Shown here: positions 35,512 to 46,052 of the stretch, one piece after another | Position numbering within the stretch: the first letter of the stretch is position 1 | Layout of the letters: the number at the start of each line of letters is the position of its first letter | Source: Alopecurus myosuroides | Taxonomy: Eukaryota > Streptophyta > Magnoliopsida > Poales > Poaceae | DNA: 64,000 nt | Direction: 5' to 3' | NCBI GenBank assembly: GCA_028641055.1 | Contig: CM054060.1 | Location: 58,781,100-58,845,099 of the forward strand | The notes under the pieces: generated by a model | The model's input: only the letters and a program-made list of their open reading frames with translations | Database searches by the model: none | What the model was told of the DNA's origin: nothing | Position numbers and translations under genes: made by a program

Positions 35512-36116
35512 TCTACTTCATCATATAACAATGAAACAATGGTTTGGGCCGACTTAGAAGCCTATGTAGACGGGCGCATGTCCAAGATCAAGTGTCGAAT
35601 CATGAATTTGCGAAAATCTACTTGGCGATGATGTGTAGATGACATACATCCAAGGGGTTCCCTATTATTCAATTATGTTTTCTTGCATCTAAAGGGAATT
35701 GTGATATGTTTGGTTGGTTTTTCTAATATTAATAATGAATGGTTGCTTCTTTGCCCGTTCATGGGGGGTATCTTAATCAACTCGAAGGGAAGCTGCCTAT
35801 ACAACATCAACCACGCAAGGTAATTACAATACATGAGATATGGAAGTGATAAGCGGATATGAGACTGTCATGTCAAGGATTAAGATCTAGCTGTAAGAAC
35901 CGATGCGCGATCACTAATCATTCAACGCAAAAACAAAAACAAAAACTTGCTTGCAGATCAACACAATGTTGTAGAATTATTGTTTGGAAAGAGAGGTAAC
36001 TTTGATGTTTGATGAGTTCAAATATGATAAAATACTATACACCCTTCTACAAGCTTATGTTAGTGTTTAATGCTTTACTTTCATGGGATGATCGCATTTG
36101 GATTGTAGTAAAAACT
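35512..36116. other. Intergenic between F-box gene and kinase remnant
   Basis: AT-rich, with the presumed 3' untranslated region of the F-box gene at its start. No other supported feature. Confidence 0.4.
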
Positions 36117-36370
36117 ATGGATGCCCTAGCGTCCTCCAGGCTCGAGGTAGTTGCCGCGATACAAATTTTCCATAGAGACATCTAATAGAATAATATTTTG
36201 TTAGATGAAAAAATTACTATAGAGGTTTCTGAATTTGGTGCTCCAAGGTTTTTATTAGTAGATTGGAATCCAGTGGTGACAATTGGACATCATGGATTTG
36301 GTTACTTAAACTACCACACTCGCGCCGCAAAAATGATGTTTATAGAATTGGAGTTACGACTTTCATGTTC
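36117..36370 (+). pseudogene. Wall-associated-kinase-type receptor kinase remnant
   Basis: A single frame reads MDALASSRLEVVAAIQIFHR, then D-I, then two stops, then NNILLDEKITIEVSEFGAPR, and later GHHGFGYLNYHTRAA. It aligns with the catalytic loop (HRDIKSxNILLDE), the DFG region and the FGYLDPEY activation segment of WAK-like kinases. The Lys and Ser after HRDI are both stop codons, DFG has become EFG, and the flanking lobes are gone. Clear pseudogene fragment of a plasma-membrane receptor kinase. Confidence 0.7.
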
Positions 36371-36601
36371 CAGAAGCCCTGCGTCCTCATCGTCGTGTAG
36401 GGTTCCGCCTCCATGTGAACGAGTGTTCTTCCAAGACATAGTAAACTTGACATGCTAACAAGACCCTATCCTTTTCCTATACTGAACAACGGGTAGGTAC
36501 AAGACAAGCAACACAGAACTACGGTGTTTCCTTCGTAAATATACATTTAAGCATGATATTTTTCCACTTATCCTCTTCTATGTAACACTAGCAATCAATT
36601 A

Positions 36602-36693
36602 CTCCCTCCGTTCCATATTAGATGACTCTCAAACAGATGTATCTAGTACTAAAACATGTCTAGATACATCTATGTGAGAGTCATCGGAGGGAG
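36602..36693 (+). mobile_element. Stowaway MITE (92 bp)
   Basis: Ends CTCCCTCCGTTCC and CGGAGGGAG are inverted repeats, and TA flanks both sides (36600-36601 and 36694-36695). Much of the element is a fold-back, with GATGACTCTCA near the left and TGAGAGTCATC near the right. Size, ends and TA target are those of grass Stowaway (Mariner-derived) elements. Confidence 0.9.
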
Positions 36694-36695
36694 TA

Positions 36696-37517
36696 AATGG
36701 CATCACAGCTTGTTGAAATTGCAGCACCAGAAAGTATAACAAACTCAACTATCCATATGCTTCTTATATACCCAAAAAAAACTTTTGACTCTTGCAACGA
36801 GTCAGAGCGCTGGGAGTACCCAAAACAGAAGAGGAAGAATATAAACTGCACCCTTGTTTCTAATAAAACATAAGCAATGTCATTTCATAGACTTGAATAT
36901 GTATCCTTAACAACATATATATCCTCAACATCACCGTGTGGTCCACTGAAGTGCTGGTAGAGTTCACCGTCCTAATGTGCCGCCAAGAAGCAAAGTTGAC
37001 ACTGGTTACTTAGATCAAGTAGACGCTATGGTGCTTTGATTTTCCATTGAAAATGAACAGACAGAAATACAAGATTGGGTCCATCAATAGCAGATTGACA
37101 GACATACAACTATGGGATTCTAGTGTTAGAAACGATAACTGGGAAGAGGCCCATCAATAGCAGATTCACAGAAGGATTGAGCCTTCGTCAGTATGTTGAG
37201 CTGGGTCTACGTGGTAGAGTGATGGATGTTGTTGATGTCCAGCTGTCTTTCAGCGCCGAGAATGAGCTCCAGGTCGGAAATGATGATTAGTAGGAACAGA
37301 AAATAGATTGCCTGAGTTCACTACTTGGGCTTGGGTTGTCTTGCTCTCACGAAATGACATCGAGTAGGATGCCAACCGGCGATATCATCAGGGAACTGCA
37401 TGCCATCAAAGAATCTCATCTCTTGTAGGGAATCCTGAATCTGACGAAGCAAGATGTTTTACCTGTATGTTGTAATATCCTTCGGTTCCTTGTAAATGTC
37501 TGGAGCTTGTTCCTGGG
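36696..37517. other. Intergenic, no supported gene
   Basis: Unique-looking sequence without a conserved frame that I recognise. The last part may contain eroded upstream exons of the channel remnant that follows. Confidence 0.4.
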
Positions 37518-37868
37518 GTGACGCTCCCCAATTCCAACCATTTATGTTGGAATTATGTCAAAGTCGTCTCCAGCCACCGCAACCGTCCTGGGAGTGTTGT
37601 GCACTCCGCTTGCCTGTTGGGAAGTGTCGCACCATTCTTGGGCAACAATCACCTCGCTGTCAGATACCCCAGGAGCTCAGCCGTCTTGCCAAGCTTCATC
37701 TCATTGAAACTCAATGCTGCAGCTGCATTCAACAGATATGAATCGCCCTACTGGAGGACCATTGCTGCAGCCCGCATCCAAGTTGCATGGAGGTATCATA
37801 ACAGCCGACTAAATTTACCAGTTCTCACTATGAGCCTTCTGCTTCAATATCGGAATGGATGTACATAG
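37518..37868 (+). pseudogene. Cyclic-nucleotide-gated channel C-terminal remnant
   Basis: The end of the frame reads NRYESPYWRTIAAARIQVAW then RYHNSRLN, close to the IQ/calmodulin-binding tail of plant CNGC proteins of the CNGC19/20 type (RYESPYWRxxAAxxIQVAWRY). The preceding 70 residues are only loosely similar to the end of the cyclic-nucleotide-binding domain, and the pore and transmembrane parts are absent. The fragment is too small and too diverged to be functional. Confidence 0.55.
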
Positions 37869-38179
37869 AATCAATATATCGGTAACTGATGCCATGTCCG
37901 ATCAATATATCGGTAGTTGCTAGTCGTTTTGAAATTTGATTACAAAATTTTGAAAACACTAGACGGTTGAAAATTTTACCACTTCTTGCTGATGATCTCA
38001 GCTGTACACTACTCAGCAACCAGAGCGGAAGAAACAGAAGCTATGACCATTTTTGCTGCAATGTCGAGATCCCCAATCAATCAGACATGTACTCCATCTT
38101 TTTACAGGCAACACTGAAACACTACTACCACTAGACCGTCAGATTAAGGCCAGGCCACATCGTCCGCCGGCCATTGCGT

Positions 38180-39067
38180 CTACTTGCGGCGGCGGTCGCG
38201 CGCGTCGAGGTCTTCGGCGCGGAGCGTGACGTCGCGGATGTTCCCGACGAACTCGTCCCAGCCGAGCCACGAGCCCTGCACCGCCGGGTCGAAGCTCGAC
38301 GAGAGCACCCCGTATGGCACGCCAAACAGGAGGCCGAACAGCAGGAACGCCACCCAGACCGGCGGCTGCAGGTCGCCGACCCCAATCGCCTGCCCTGCGG
38401 CGCGCAGCGCAGCCTCGCCCGCCGCCGTGGCCGCGAGCGCCGCGGTCGGCACCCGCCAAGTCATCCGCCGCAGCACCTCCTCCGACTCGAGGAACGCGAG
38501 GTCGCCGGCCCCGCTGTCGTCAAACTTCTCCCGCTCCTCCTCGCCGACCGAAGCGTCGGCCACCAGCAGCGACCCGACGAGGAAGGAAGCGAGGGAGTAG
38601 ACGAGGGGCATCCAGGCCGGGACGCGCTCCACGCCCGCGGCGTCGCCGAGGTAGCCGATCAGCGCGGGGACACCGGCGAAGGAGAAGACCGCGAGGGCCG
38701 GGAGCTTCCAGAGCACGCCGAGGTCGGGGTTGAGGTCGCCGTCGGCGAAGGCCAGCGCCGCCTCCGACTCGTCGCCGAGCCCCGCGTCGACGAGGTTCTG
38801 GTGGAAGGTCCGGAGGTCGTTGTCGCTGTTCCGGTACGCGTCGAACACCTTCCTGGCCAGCGTCCCGAGATCGTCGTCCTTGGTGGTCGCGCGGGGCTCG
38901 TCCTCGGTGGCGTTGGAGCCGCCGCTGGGGGTCGAGCAGAGGCGGACGTGGCGGTGGCGGAGACGAGGGGGGAGCTGGAGAGAGGGGCGGAGGCGGAGGG
39001 GGCAGCGGGAGATGAGCGGGGAGGAGGTGGGCGTGGGGGTGAATCGGGAGAGAAGAAGAGACTCCAT
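38180..39067 (-). CDS. Putative plastid-targeted four-helix membrane protein
   Basis: Single-exon frame of 295 residues. The first 45-50 residues (MESLLLSRFTPTPTSSPLIS, then Arg/Leu/Pro-rich) look like a chloroplast transit peptide. A charged middle segment (KVFDAYRNSDNDLRTFHQNL) precedes four hydrophobic stretches: LWKLPALAVFSFAGVPALIG, WMPLVYSLASFLVGSLLVAD, VPTAALAATAAGEAALRAAG and PVWVAFLLFGLLFGVPYGVL. A conserved-looking YGVLSSSFDP-x6-WLGWDEF motif follows near the C-terminus. The second half resembles the protein at 9617-10225. I do not know a named function for this family; thylakoid or envelope location is inferred. Codon use is very GC-rich, as in many grass plastid-protein genes. No frame damage. 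Confidence 0.75.
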   Translation of the reverse strand: MESLLLSRFTPTPTSSPLISRCPLRLRPSLQLPPRLRHRHVRLCSTPSGGSNATEDEPRATTKDDDLGTLARKVFDAYRNSDNDLRTFHQNLVDAGLGDESEAALAFADGDLNPDLGVLWKLPALAVFSFAGVPALIGYLGDAAGVERVPAWMPLVYSLASFLVGSLLVADASVGEEEREKFDDSGAGDLAFLESEEVLRRMTWRVPTAALAATAAGEAALRAAGQAIGVGDLQPPVWVAFLLFGLLFGVPYGVLSSSFDPAVQGSWLGWDEFVGNIRDVTLRAEDLDARDRRRK

Positions 39068-39252
39068 TGTTTGTCTTGGCTGCTCTGCTCAGGTCCCACG
39101 GCCGCGAGGGGATTATTTGGACAAGCCGACGAATTTGAGAATTTGTGGCTATCCATCCGAGTCTGTTCGGGTCCACTTTTTCTCCCTGTTCGTTTTTTTT
39201 TCTTTTGACAACTTTCTCCCCGTTCGTTTTGCTTTCGTGTCGAATCGCCGTG

Positions 39253-39261
39253 GAAAATAAA
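39253..39261. repeat. 9-bp target duplication of the Mutator-like element, left copy
   Basis: GAAAATAAA; the identical 9 bases lie at 41105-41113. Confidence 0.9.
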
Positions 39262-39648
39262 GAGGTATTAACATTGGAGGTACAAATAGTTGTAAGGTGG
39301 GAGCAAATTCATACAACTAGTTGAAAATGTGGGTGGAGAGGTACAAAACCTTGTCAAGTTGGAGCAAACACATACAAGGCCAATCAGAGGACGACATTTG
39401 GCAGCCACGTTGGCGCAGAGATGGCGTTCCAAGTTTGCAGAAACCCCCCTAAAAAAAATAAGTCACGCGTTTAGGTCCATCCTCGCGAAAAATTGCAGCG
39501 CACCCTCGTCTCTGTCGCATTCATTGGGAGCTCCCGACCAATTTAATTCCCTCATTCCACAATTAGAGGAGCAGAGCGAGGCCTTCCTCAACGTACTCGC
39601 GATCGTCGCATTCTCCTCCACGCGGCGACGCTCTCGCAGGCGGCGGCA

Positions 39649-40389
39649 ATGGCGGGCGACCCCGTCTACCGGCGATTCGACATGGAACCTCCAGATTACG
39701 GTGCCTCTCCTTTCCTCTCCTCTCCTCTCCTCCCCCTCTCCTCTCCTCTATAACTTCCTCCGTTTGTCCGATTGGGGGTGGGTTTAGTTAGGATTCTAGA
39801 TCGCTATGATTCAGGTGGGTATGGGTGAAGAAATCGATGGGATTCGTATTGGAGGTAGCTAGGCTTGAAGAAATTTCTATTTCTTTACGAATCATGAAGC
39901 TTTTTGGTGAAGAACATGGTGGTTCCGCTGATTGTTTGTGCGGGATTGTGAGGCCAAATCGTGGTGTTGTAGTTCATATGGTTAGTGTTTTGTTGATGTT
40001 TAGGTCCTAATAGATGTGATAGAACCATTGAAACTTCAATCGGATGATGCCCTGTTTTGCCCTATTTGAGTAATTTTATCTGAATGTGCACAAAGTTTGC
40101 TCCTTTAGTCTGTTTTTTTTTACTTGTTGTAGTTTGCAATGTAGGTGATGATCCAGACAGATTCACTGTAGGAATAGAACACAATGGCTTCTTTACAGGG
40201 GTGCGTGATGCCATTGATTACACTGATGGCACCTTGGATTTCTTTGATTATTGCCACACTGACACCTGGTCACTGCTATGGATTCATGATTTCATTAAGC
40301 AGTTAGGCCATGTAATTGACAGAAGAATGCATGTGTATTGGTGTCATGCCACTTCACAAATCCACAACCACCACGATGTTCGAAAATAA
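39649..40389 (+). pseudogene. PB1-like domain fragment inside the Mutator-like element
   Basis: A possible first exon starts at ATG 39649 (MAGDPVYRRFDMEPPDY) and reaches a GT. A second begins after a TAG acceptor near 40145 with DDPDRFTVGIEHNGFFTGVR, then DTWSLLWIHDFIKQLGHVID and MHVYWCH. This matches the N-terminal PB1-like domain that precedes Mutator-type transposases in many cereal proteins. The downstream transposase is missing. The exon structure is inferred. Confidence 0.55.
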
Positions 40390-40517
40390 ACTTGGGAGTC
40401 ACCATTGAAGCACACGAAAGAAAAATCGAGCTCCCACTGTACACTTCAAATGCAGAGCACACAACGAAATGCAGATCACACAGCAAAATGGAGAGCACAC
40501 AGAGCAATCGAGCTCAC

Positions 40518-40733
40518 CTTAGCATCCACACATGCATAGTACCGTCGCCCAGGGTTTAGCTTGCTCCACGAGATCCAGTGCGGCGCCTTCCGCCGTGGAT
40601 TGCAGGTGCAGTACATCGGGGGCTCGTACGCCATGGCTCCCTCGCGATACGGCACGGGGAACCTCCCATCCCCGCCCCTCCTTCCACTAGCTCGCCGGAA
40701 ACCGGGAGTTGATGACCCCGTCGACCACGACAT
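40518..40733 (-). pseudogene. GRF-type zinc finger exon inside the Mutator-like element
   Basis: The minus-strand frame from ATG 40733 (MSWSTGSSTPGFRRASGRRG) ends in PPMYCTCNPRRKAPHWISWS then KLNPGRRYYACVDAK and a donor GTGAGC at 40517. C-x-C, the W-x-SW and the NPGRRYYxC motif define the GRF zinc finger common in cereal transposon-associated genes. Only this first exon is present. It converges on the PB1-like fragment. Confidence 0.65.
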
Positions 40734-41104
40734 CGCCGCTGTGCACCGCGCCGCCTCCTAGGGTTACGCTACTCCGGTTCTCTCCTTCGAACAAAAGAAA
40801 GGGGAATTAAATTGGTCGAGAGCTCCCAATGAATGCGTCAGATACCCAGGGGTGCGCTGCAATTTTTCGCGAGGAGAAAGAAAAATGGGACCTAAAAGCG
40901 TGACTTATTTTCTATAGGGGGGTTTCTGCAAACTTGGAACGCCACCTCTGCGCCAACATGGCTGCCAAATGTCGTCCTCTGATTGGCTTTGTATGTGTTT
41001 GCTCCAACTTGACAAGGTTTTGTACCTCTCCGCCCACATTTTCAACTAGTTGTATGAATTTTCTCCCACCTGACAAGTATTTGTACCTCCAATGCTAATA
41101 CCTC

Positions 41105-41113
41105 GAAAATAAA
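41105..41113. repeat. 9-bp target duplication of the Mutator-like element, right copy
   Basis: GAAAATAAA, identical to 39253-39261. Confidence 0.9.
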
Positions 41114-41196
41114 TAATCAACTGGACTGCTTCGCGTGAAATTTATGCGAAAATTGTGCCGAACTACTTCATGAGAGAAATTTTCGTTAAAATTAAC

Positions 41197-41399
41197 GGTT
41201 TTGCTAAATCTCAGTGGACTGAGATTTTCTTAAGTCTCAGTCACTTTTAAAAAAAGTGCAACCATAGTTTAAAAAAATATGCAATTGCACTTTTCTGTCC
41301 AGAAAAGTGCAATTCCACTTTTTTTTGAACTACGGTTGCACTTTTCGGAATTGACTGAGACTCAAGAAAAAATCAGTTGACTGAGACATAGACAAACCC
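41197..41399 (+). mobile_element. Fold-back MITE (about 203 bp)
   Basis: The left arm GGTTTTGCTAAATCTCAGT and the right arm ACTGAGACATAGACAAACC are imperfect inverted repeats. The homology continues inward for about 95 bases per arm through TCTCAGTC, AAAGTGCAACC and GCAATTGCAC-type blocks, so nearly the whole element folds on itself. Flanks TAAAATTAA and TAAAATTTC share 7 of 9 bases, a possible decayed 9-bp Mutator-type duplication. Confidence 0.65.
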
Positions 41400-42576
41400 T
41401 AAAATTTCCAAAAAGTCCACGTACAGTCTTTCCTGGCAGTACTTCGTCAATTTAGGTGTCACCGAGATTTCATTAAGTGTCAGTCGACCGACCGGTCGTG
41501 CAACGCATCCGTGTTTCCTTTGTTCCTATCTTTTATCCGTTTTGTTTATTTATTTTCTACTACGTTTTTTTAGCGAAATATTTGCTTAGCCCAACTAACA
41601 TATTATTTCTTGGCAGGCCTTAGTACAAACAATTCGGCCCATTGGCATATTTAAGGAGGCAGCAGTCTATGATTTATATAAAAATGTTGGCGGTTAAAAA
41701 GTAGACATAGATTATTTTTGCGAATAAAAATAAACACATAGAGCATATGCTTTAGTGCTATTTGACATATACAACTTATAGTCTCAAGTTAGCTTGGAAA
41801 ATGCACGGATTGTATTTGATCTTATAGGTAACTCAACAAAAATGCATTTATAATCCTGCTGTATTTTTCTCATAAGCTAATTGCACATTTTGAAAATCGT
41901 GTAACTAGTGATGTCACACAAAAGTGCAGCAAAATATTACCATATAAAAATAGATAAAATACATACATAATTGTTTTGCACTTTTATCCATAAGGTGTTT
42001 CAAATGTTTAAAAGTGCGACTATGGTGTTGTGAAAACCGTATCTAAAAATAACTAGACAGAAAAAAAACACTAAGAAATTTCCATCTCATTTTTTGATGG
42101 AGTCCTACTGATATAAAATTGTAGAACAAGCCAAGAAATAAAACAAAAATTTATGGAAACAAAAATTGGATAGTTGCACATTTATTGGGAGAAGTGCAAT
42201 CCGAATAAAAAAAAGCTTTCTAGTTAAAATTTCTTGAGAAAAATGCAACATGTATACATATATCTTTAGAAAAATGTAAGTAAGGCAATAAAAGTTATGC
42301 TATTTGCATGTTTCTTGAGAAAACACATCCATCAAGCATCCAATAAATTAGTCATAAACGTAAGACTAGAATTTGATACTTTGTTCATGTTAATCATAAT
42401 TATAAAACAGATGTAAAAATATTATTGCCTTTTGGGCATACATCGAACACCCGGTCCCTTCTAGGTGAGGCGGAACACCCGCCTACAACTTCCTTGTTTG
42501 GTCTTGAAGCGAGAAGGAAAGACTAGAAAGAAAAGGGAAGGAAAAAGAGAAGAAGGAAATGAGACCCCTCCGCGAG
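41400..42576. other. AT-rich stretch, no supported gene
   Basis: No conserved frame. Several AAAGTGCAA-like words echo the MITE to the left, so part of it may be older copies of the same repeat. Confidence 0.4.
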
Positions 42577-43082
42577 CAACGGCAGAGCCAGAAATTGAGA
42601 CGAGGGGGGGTCAATATAAGGTCTAAAAAATTTGAAGGCACAAAAGAAAGTCTATAGAACAAAATAAAATGGTTCAGAAGATCCAATATTCATCATTTAT
42701 ACAATAGAATTACCAAAAACACCAAAGCACCCCTAAATGGCTTGGACACTAGCAGTATCGTACCATTAAGTTGTATTTATGCGAGGAAGATGAACGTGTC
42801 GAGGTAGATGGCCTCGATGTTCCTTGTAGGAATGAAAAAGCAACATAATCTTCATGTCATCAATTTTTATAAATATCTCTTTCTCAACATAGCAAATCAT
42901 CAAATCATTGAGCCAACCATCACCCATCTTGTTTCAAAGATCTGTCTTTATAATATTCATGGTTGGGAAATCTCTCTCAACTAATGATGTGGCCACTGGT
43001 AATGTCAATGCAAGTATAGTGAGGCGATATACCAATGAGAATATCAAATGATGTCCAGTTTGAACAAACTTGAGAGCCAGAC
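42577..43082 (-). pseudogene. hAT-type transposase gene, C-terminal part
   Basis: The minus-strand peptide reads TLPVATSLVERDFPTMNIIK, then a stop, NKMGDGWLNDLMICYVEKEI, FHSYKEHRGHLP. This is the hAT C-terminal dimerisation region of the DUF4371/zinc-finger-MYM-1-like transposase family (usual LPVATxxVERAFSAM). The plus-strand sequence at 42577, CAACGGCAGAGCCAGAAATT, looks like the terminal repeat of such an element (usual CAGTGGCGGAGCCAGAAA) and may be the transposon's end. It is separated from its other half by a MITE and the retrotransposon array. Confidence 0.75.
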
Positions 43083-43223
43083 GGAGTTGTCAGAATCATG
43101 ATTCTGAATCGGATCGGAACCTAATGGTAGGATCGCAAATAGTAGAATCACAACTTTCAGAATCGTAAAATCTTAGATTCTACCTAGTAGAATCGTTGAA
43201 TTGTTTCGGTCAATTTGGGTCGT

Positions 43224-43228
43224 AAAGT
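43224..43228. repeat. Target-site duplication of the LTR array, left copy
   Basis: AAAGT directly before TGTAACATCC; the same five bases follow the last LTR at 58171-58175. Confidence 0.9.
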
Positions 43229-44828
43229 TGTAACATCCCAAGTATGAAAAATAGCCATTAGAATGTTTGCTCCTTGTTATTTTATGTTTTGCATCATGGC
43301 ATCATGTTGATTGCAATTGTTTTGCTTGTTTTCCTTTTGTTTTCCTCTGTTTTCATTTGTTTTCCAACTGTTTTCATTTGTTTTCCTTTGTTTTCTATTT
43401 GAATTTCAAACCAAAATTCAAACCTTTTGTTTCATCCTTGTGATGTTACAATTTCCAAAAGATTATTTCAAATCAAAACAATTATTTTCTTCCATTAAAG
43501 TTGTGATTCCAAACTGTTGTTTGTTTCTATCAAAAATTCATTCAATATCAAACCCTTTTCAAATTCAATTAATTTCCAAAACAGCAACCCTTTTGGAAAA
43601 TTATGAAAATGACAAAACCCTTTCATCATTTGTTTCCATTAATCTGAGGTTCAAACTAATTAAATTGTTGCTTTCAATATTTCACTTAATAGCCAGAATT
43701 CATTTAAATTGCATTCCAATTCATTTAATTTTCCAAACAACAACCATTTGAATCAATGAAACAAAACACTCCAACCATTTTGCTTAAAAATAACTTGAGG
43801 GCCCAAAAACCAATTATATGTTTCTTTTTAATAATAACTCACTTAATCTCAAATTATTTCAAATCTCAATCAAATTACAAATAGTATTTATATTTGAACT
43901 TTTTGTAAAATAAAATTTGGCAAGTGGTTGATGTTAACCTAAATAACTATAACAAAATTTTCCCTAAAATGTTCTACCCCAAAACCATCCTTTCTCTTCC
44001 TTTTCCAATGCAGCAAAAAAAAATAGAACCAAAATAAAAATAAAAAAACAGCTAGCAGGGAGAGGGGCATGGCCCAGCCCAACTCCCCCTAGAGGCCCAA
44101 TACCCCTTCGAGGGTTGTCTTCCTCCTCTGTACGGCGCACCATCCAGGGTGCACACGTAGCAGAGGAGGTGCAGGAAACGGCTGATGCCCCTCCACCCCT
44201 CCTATAACTCCTCGAGCTCGAGCCCTAGGGTTCCTAACCCTAACCTCTTCCCCTCCTTCCTTCTTCCCCGCCTCCACTCTTCCCTCTTTCTTCCACTCTC
44301 TCCTCTCCAATCTCTCTGTATCTTTTTTATGTACTGAATCCTCACCACCGAGTCCCTCTCCCTCCGGCGATCACCGGAGCTCCGGGCTCCCTCCGGCCCG
44401 GGCGACCGCGGGAATGGAACCCCGCGGCCGCCCTCTCCCTCCCCATCACCTCGGCGCGTGCGGGGACGCACCCTATCGCCGGCGCCATCGCCTCCCGCCG
44501 CCAGCGACGACCTGCTCACCACCGACCTCCTCCTGTTCCTGTCCGCTCGAGGCCATCGAGGTGAGACCTCCCGCTCCCGTTCCTCTCGCCTCCCTCCTCC
44601 TCCCACGCTGCACCAGCACCCCACGCCCCTCCTTCCCACGGCCACCGCGGTGAGAGAGCAGCGAACTGCCGGCGGCCAACCTCCCGCTCGATCTGTTTTC
44701 AATTCGCAGTTCAGAACAAAAACCAGCCCGCAGCCACACCATAACCCCCCCCCCCCCCCGAGCCCCTTCTCTGTCACAAACACAAGCATACCCTACTGGT
44801 AGCAGCCCCTTTGCGCTAGCAGCAGGTT

Positions 44829-44845
44829 GGGGGTTCGAGTCCCCC
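44829..44845 (+). other. tRNA T-arm-like motif (Pol III B-box) in LTR 1
   Basis: GGGGG-TTCGAGT-CCCCC forms a perfect 5-bp stem and 7-base loop and contains GGTTCGAGTCC, the B-box consensus. The preceding GGTAGCAGCC vaguely resembles a D-arm/A-box, but I could not fold a full tRNA. The same motif recurs in LTRs 2 and 3. Confidence 0.6.
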
Positions 44846-45794
44846 TCCCAACCATTAACCAAAACTTTTATTTTCCAATGTTTTGGCACAGCACCTTCCA
44901 AGAAATCACCAATAGGCCCCTCGTAATTATTTCTAGCCCCTATAAAAATATTTTTCCAAGTCCCTAGATTCATAAAAATGGCAGATTTGCACCTTAACTT
45001 GTAAAATGCATAAGAAATTCATCCCAACTCCAAATTCAACATTTTTAGTATGTTTTCTGTACCAAATTAAATGTTATATCCAAATATAAAATTTGTTTAC
45101 TGTTTTGAATAGTTTAAATTGGTAAAACATTTGAATTCTTGCTTAAATCACTTAAACTTGCAAAAATCATAACTTGTTCATAAAAATTCCAAATTCCACA
45201 AACTAAATATGTTTTCCAATCAACTTTTCATGTACTTTCCAAATATCAACTTTGTGTACTGTTTTGAATAATTTAAATTGCAGAAAACAATTGTTTCTTA
45301 ATTAATTCATTTAAAATTGCCAAATTAATAACTTGCTCATTTTAAATCCAATTTCAACAAATGAAATATGTTTTCCATGAAAAATTAAACCACCTTTCCA
45401 AATATAAACTTTGTTTCATGTTTTGAACAATTAAAATTGGTGGAAACAACAAATGCTTGTGTAACTACATTAAGAAGCCAAAATTCTTAACCTGTTAAAT
45501 GAAATTCCACACTTGGTAAATTCCTTTCTACTTGCATCTATTCTTGTTATCTTATTTGTTTTCCTCATCCATGCATCATGCTAATTCACTTACACATGTT
45601 GATTAGTTGTAAAACAATTAATTCAACCATAATTCATGGGCTTTCCATATGCAATCCAATTGCATATGGGTCCATTTAATCATGTTGCTATCTTGTCAAG
45701 TAGTTTATTTTTGTTGCATCAATTAAATGGTCATGCATCATCCCATGATTGTGCATTATAATATGTTATTGATTGTTCGTCTCTTTTTGATTGT

Positions 45795-46052
45795 TTGTTT
45801 GCTTCTTCTCGATTAGACGACGACGTTGAGACCGACGAGGTTTACGATTCTACTTCCGAGGATTTTAGCTCAGTACCAGGCTACTGGGTTTGCAGGCAAG
45901 TTATCACTCACATGAACCACTGTGTTCATTTCAACCCTGGTTACCGATACTTCCCGTTGTCTATTCTGCTAGCCATATGTATCGTTGCTTGTTCTCCGAA
46001 CCTATCACATGAATCCCTTAACCCTGATATTGCCTCACCTCCACTCCTATAA
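45795..46052 (+). CDS. Conserved 85-residue frame inside LTR 1, unknown
   Basis: MFASSRLDDDVETDEVYDST and onward is also open in LTR 2 (51051-51308) and LTR 3 (56306-56563), with only one residue difference. An acidic N-terminal part precedes a hydrophobic one. Because the LTRs are recent copies, conservation says little about selection. No domain recognised; may be part of a transcript leader or an eroded captured exon. Confidence 0.25.
   Translation: MFASSRLDDDVETDEVYDSTSEDFSSVPGYWVCRQVITHMNHCVHFNPGYRYFPLSILLAICIVACSPNLSHESLNPDIASPPLL

Larger units (their letters stand above)
39262..41104 (+). mobile_element. Non-autonomous Mutator-like element (1843 bp) with long inverted ends
   Basis: The left end GAGGTATTAACATTGGAGG is the inverted counterpart of the right end. 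The inverted repeats run about 39262-39554 and 40801-41104, roughly 300 bp each with scattered mismatches and small gaps. An exact 9-bp target duplication, the hallmark of Mutator insertions, flanks it. No MURA-type transposase is seen. The middle holds two short exons in opposite orientations (PB1-like on plus, zf-GRF on minus), so it looks like a carrier of transposon-associated gene pieces. Confidence 0.9.

Noticed and set aside
36801..37400. Possible upstream exons of the channel remnant
   Set aside because: I could not read any channel motif (pore, cyclic-nucleotide-binding core) in any frame, so no exons are claimed.
38131..39260. Several long plus- and minus-strand frames overlapping the plastid gene
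   Set aside because: Shadows of the GC-rich coding frame at 38180-39067; low-complexity Arg/Pro/Ala peptides without domains.
43311..43751. Plus-strand frame rich in Phe/Ser, repeated in all three LTRs
   Set aside because: It is a translation of repeated TTTTGTTTTCC-type sequence; composition explains it, and LTR 2 breaks the frame with a small deletion.
44222..44250. Telomere-like AACCCTAACC and CCCTAGGGTT words in the LTRs
   Set aside because: Only one or two units, not an array. Such words are common in plant 5' leader regions.
44180..44800. Overlapping long frames on both strands in the GC-rich island of each LTR (also 49440-50080 and 54690-55440)
   Set aside because: Several phases are open at once because the sequence is GC-rich and stop-poor. 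Peptides are low-complexity Arg/Pro/Gly and no domain is recognisable. I treat it as promoter or leader DNA.
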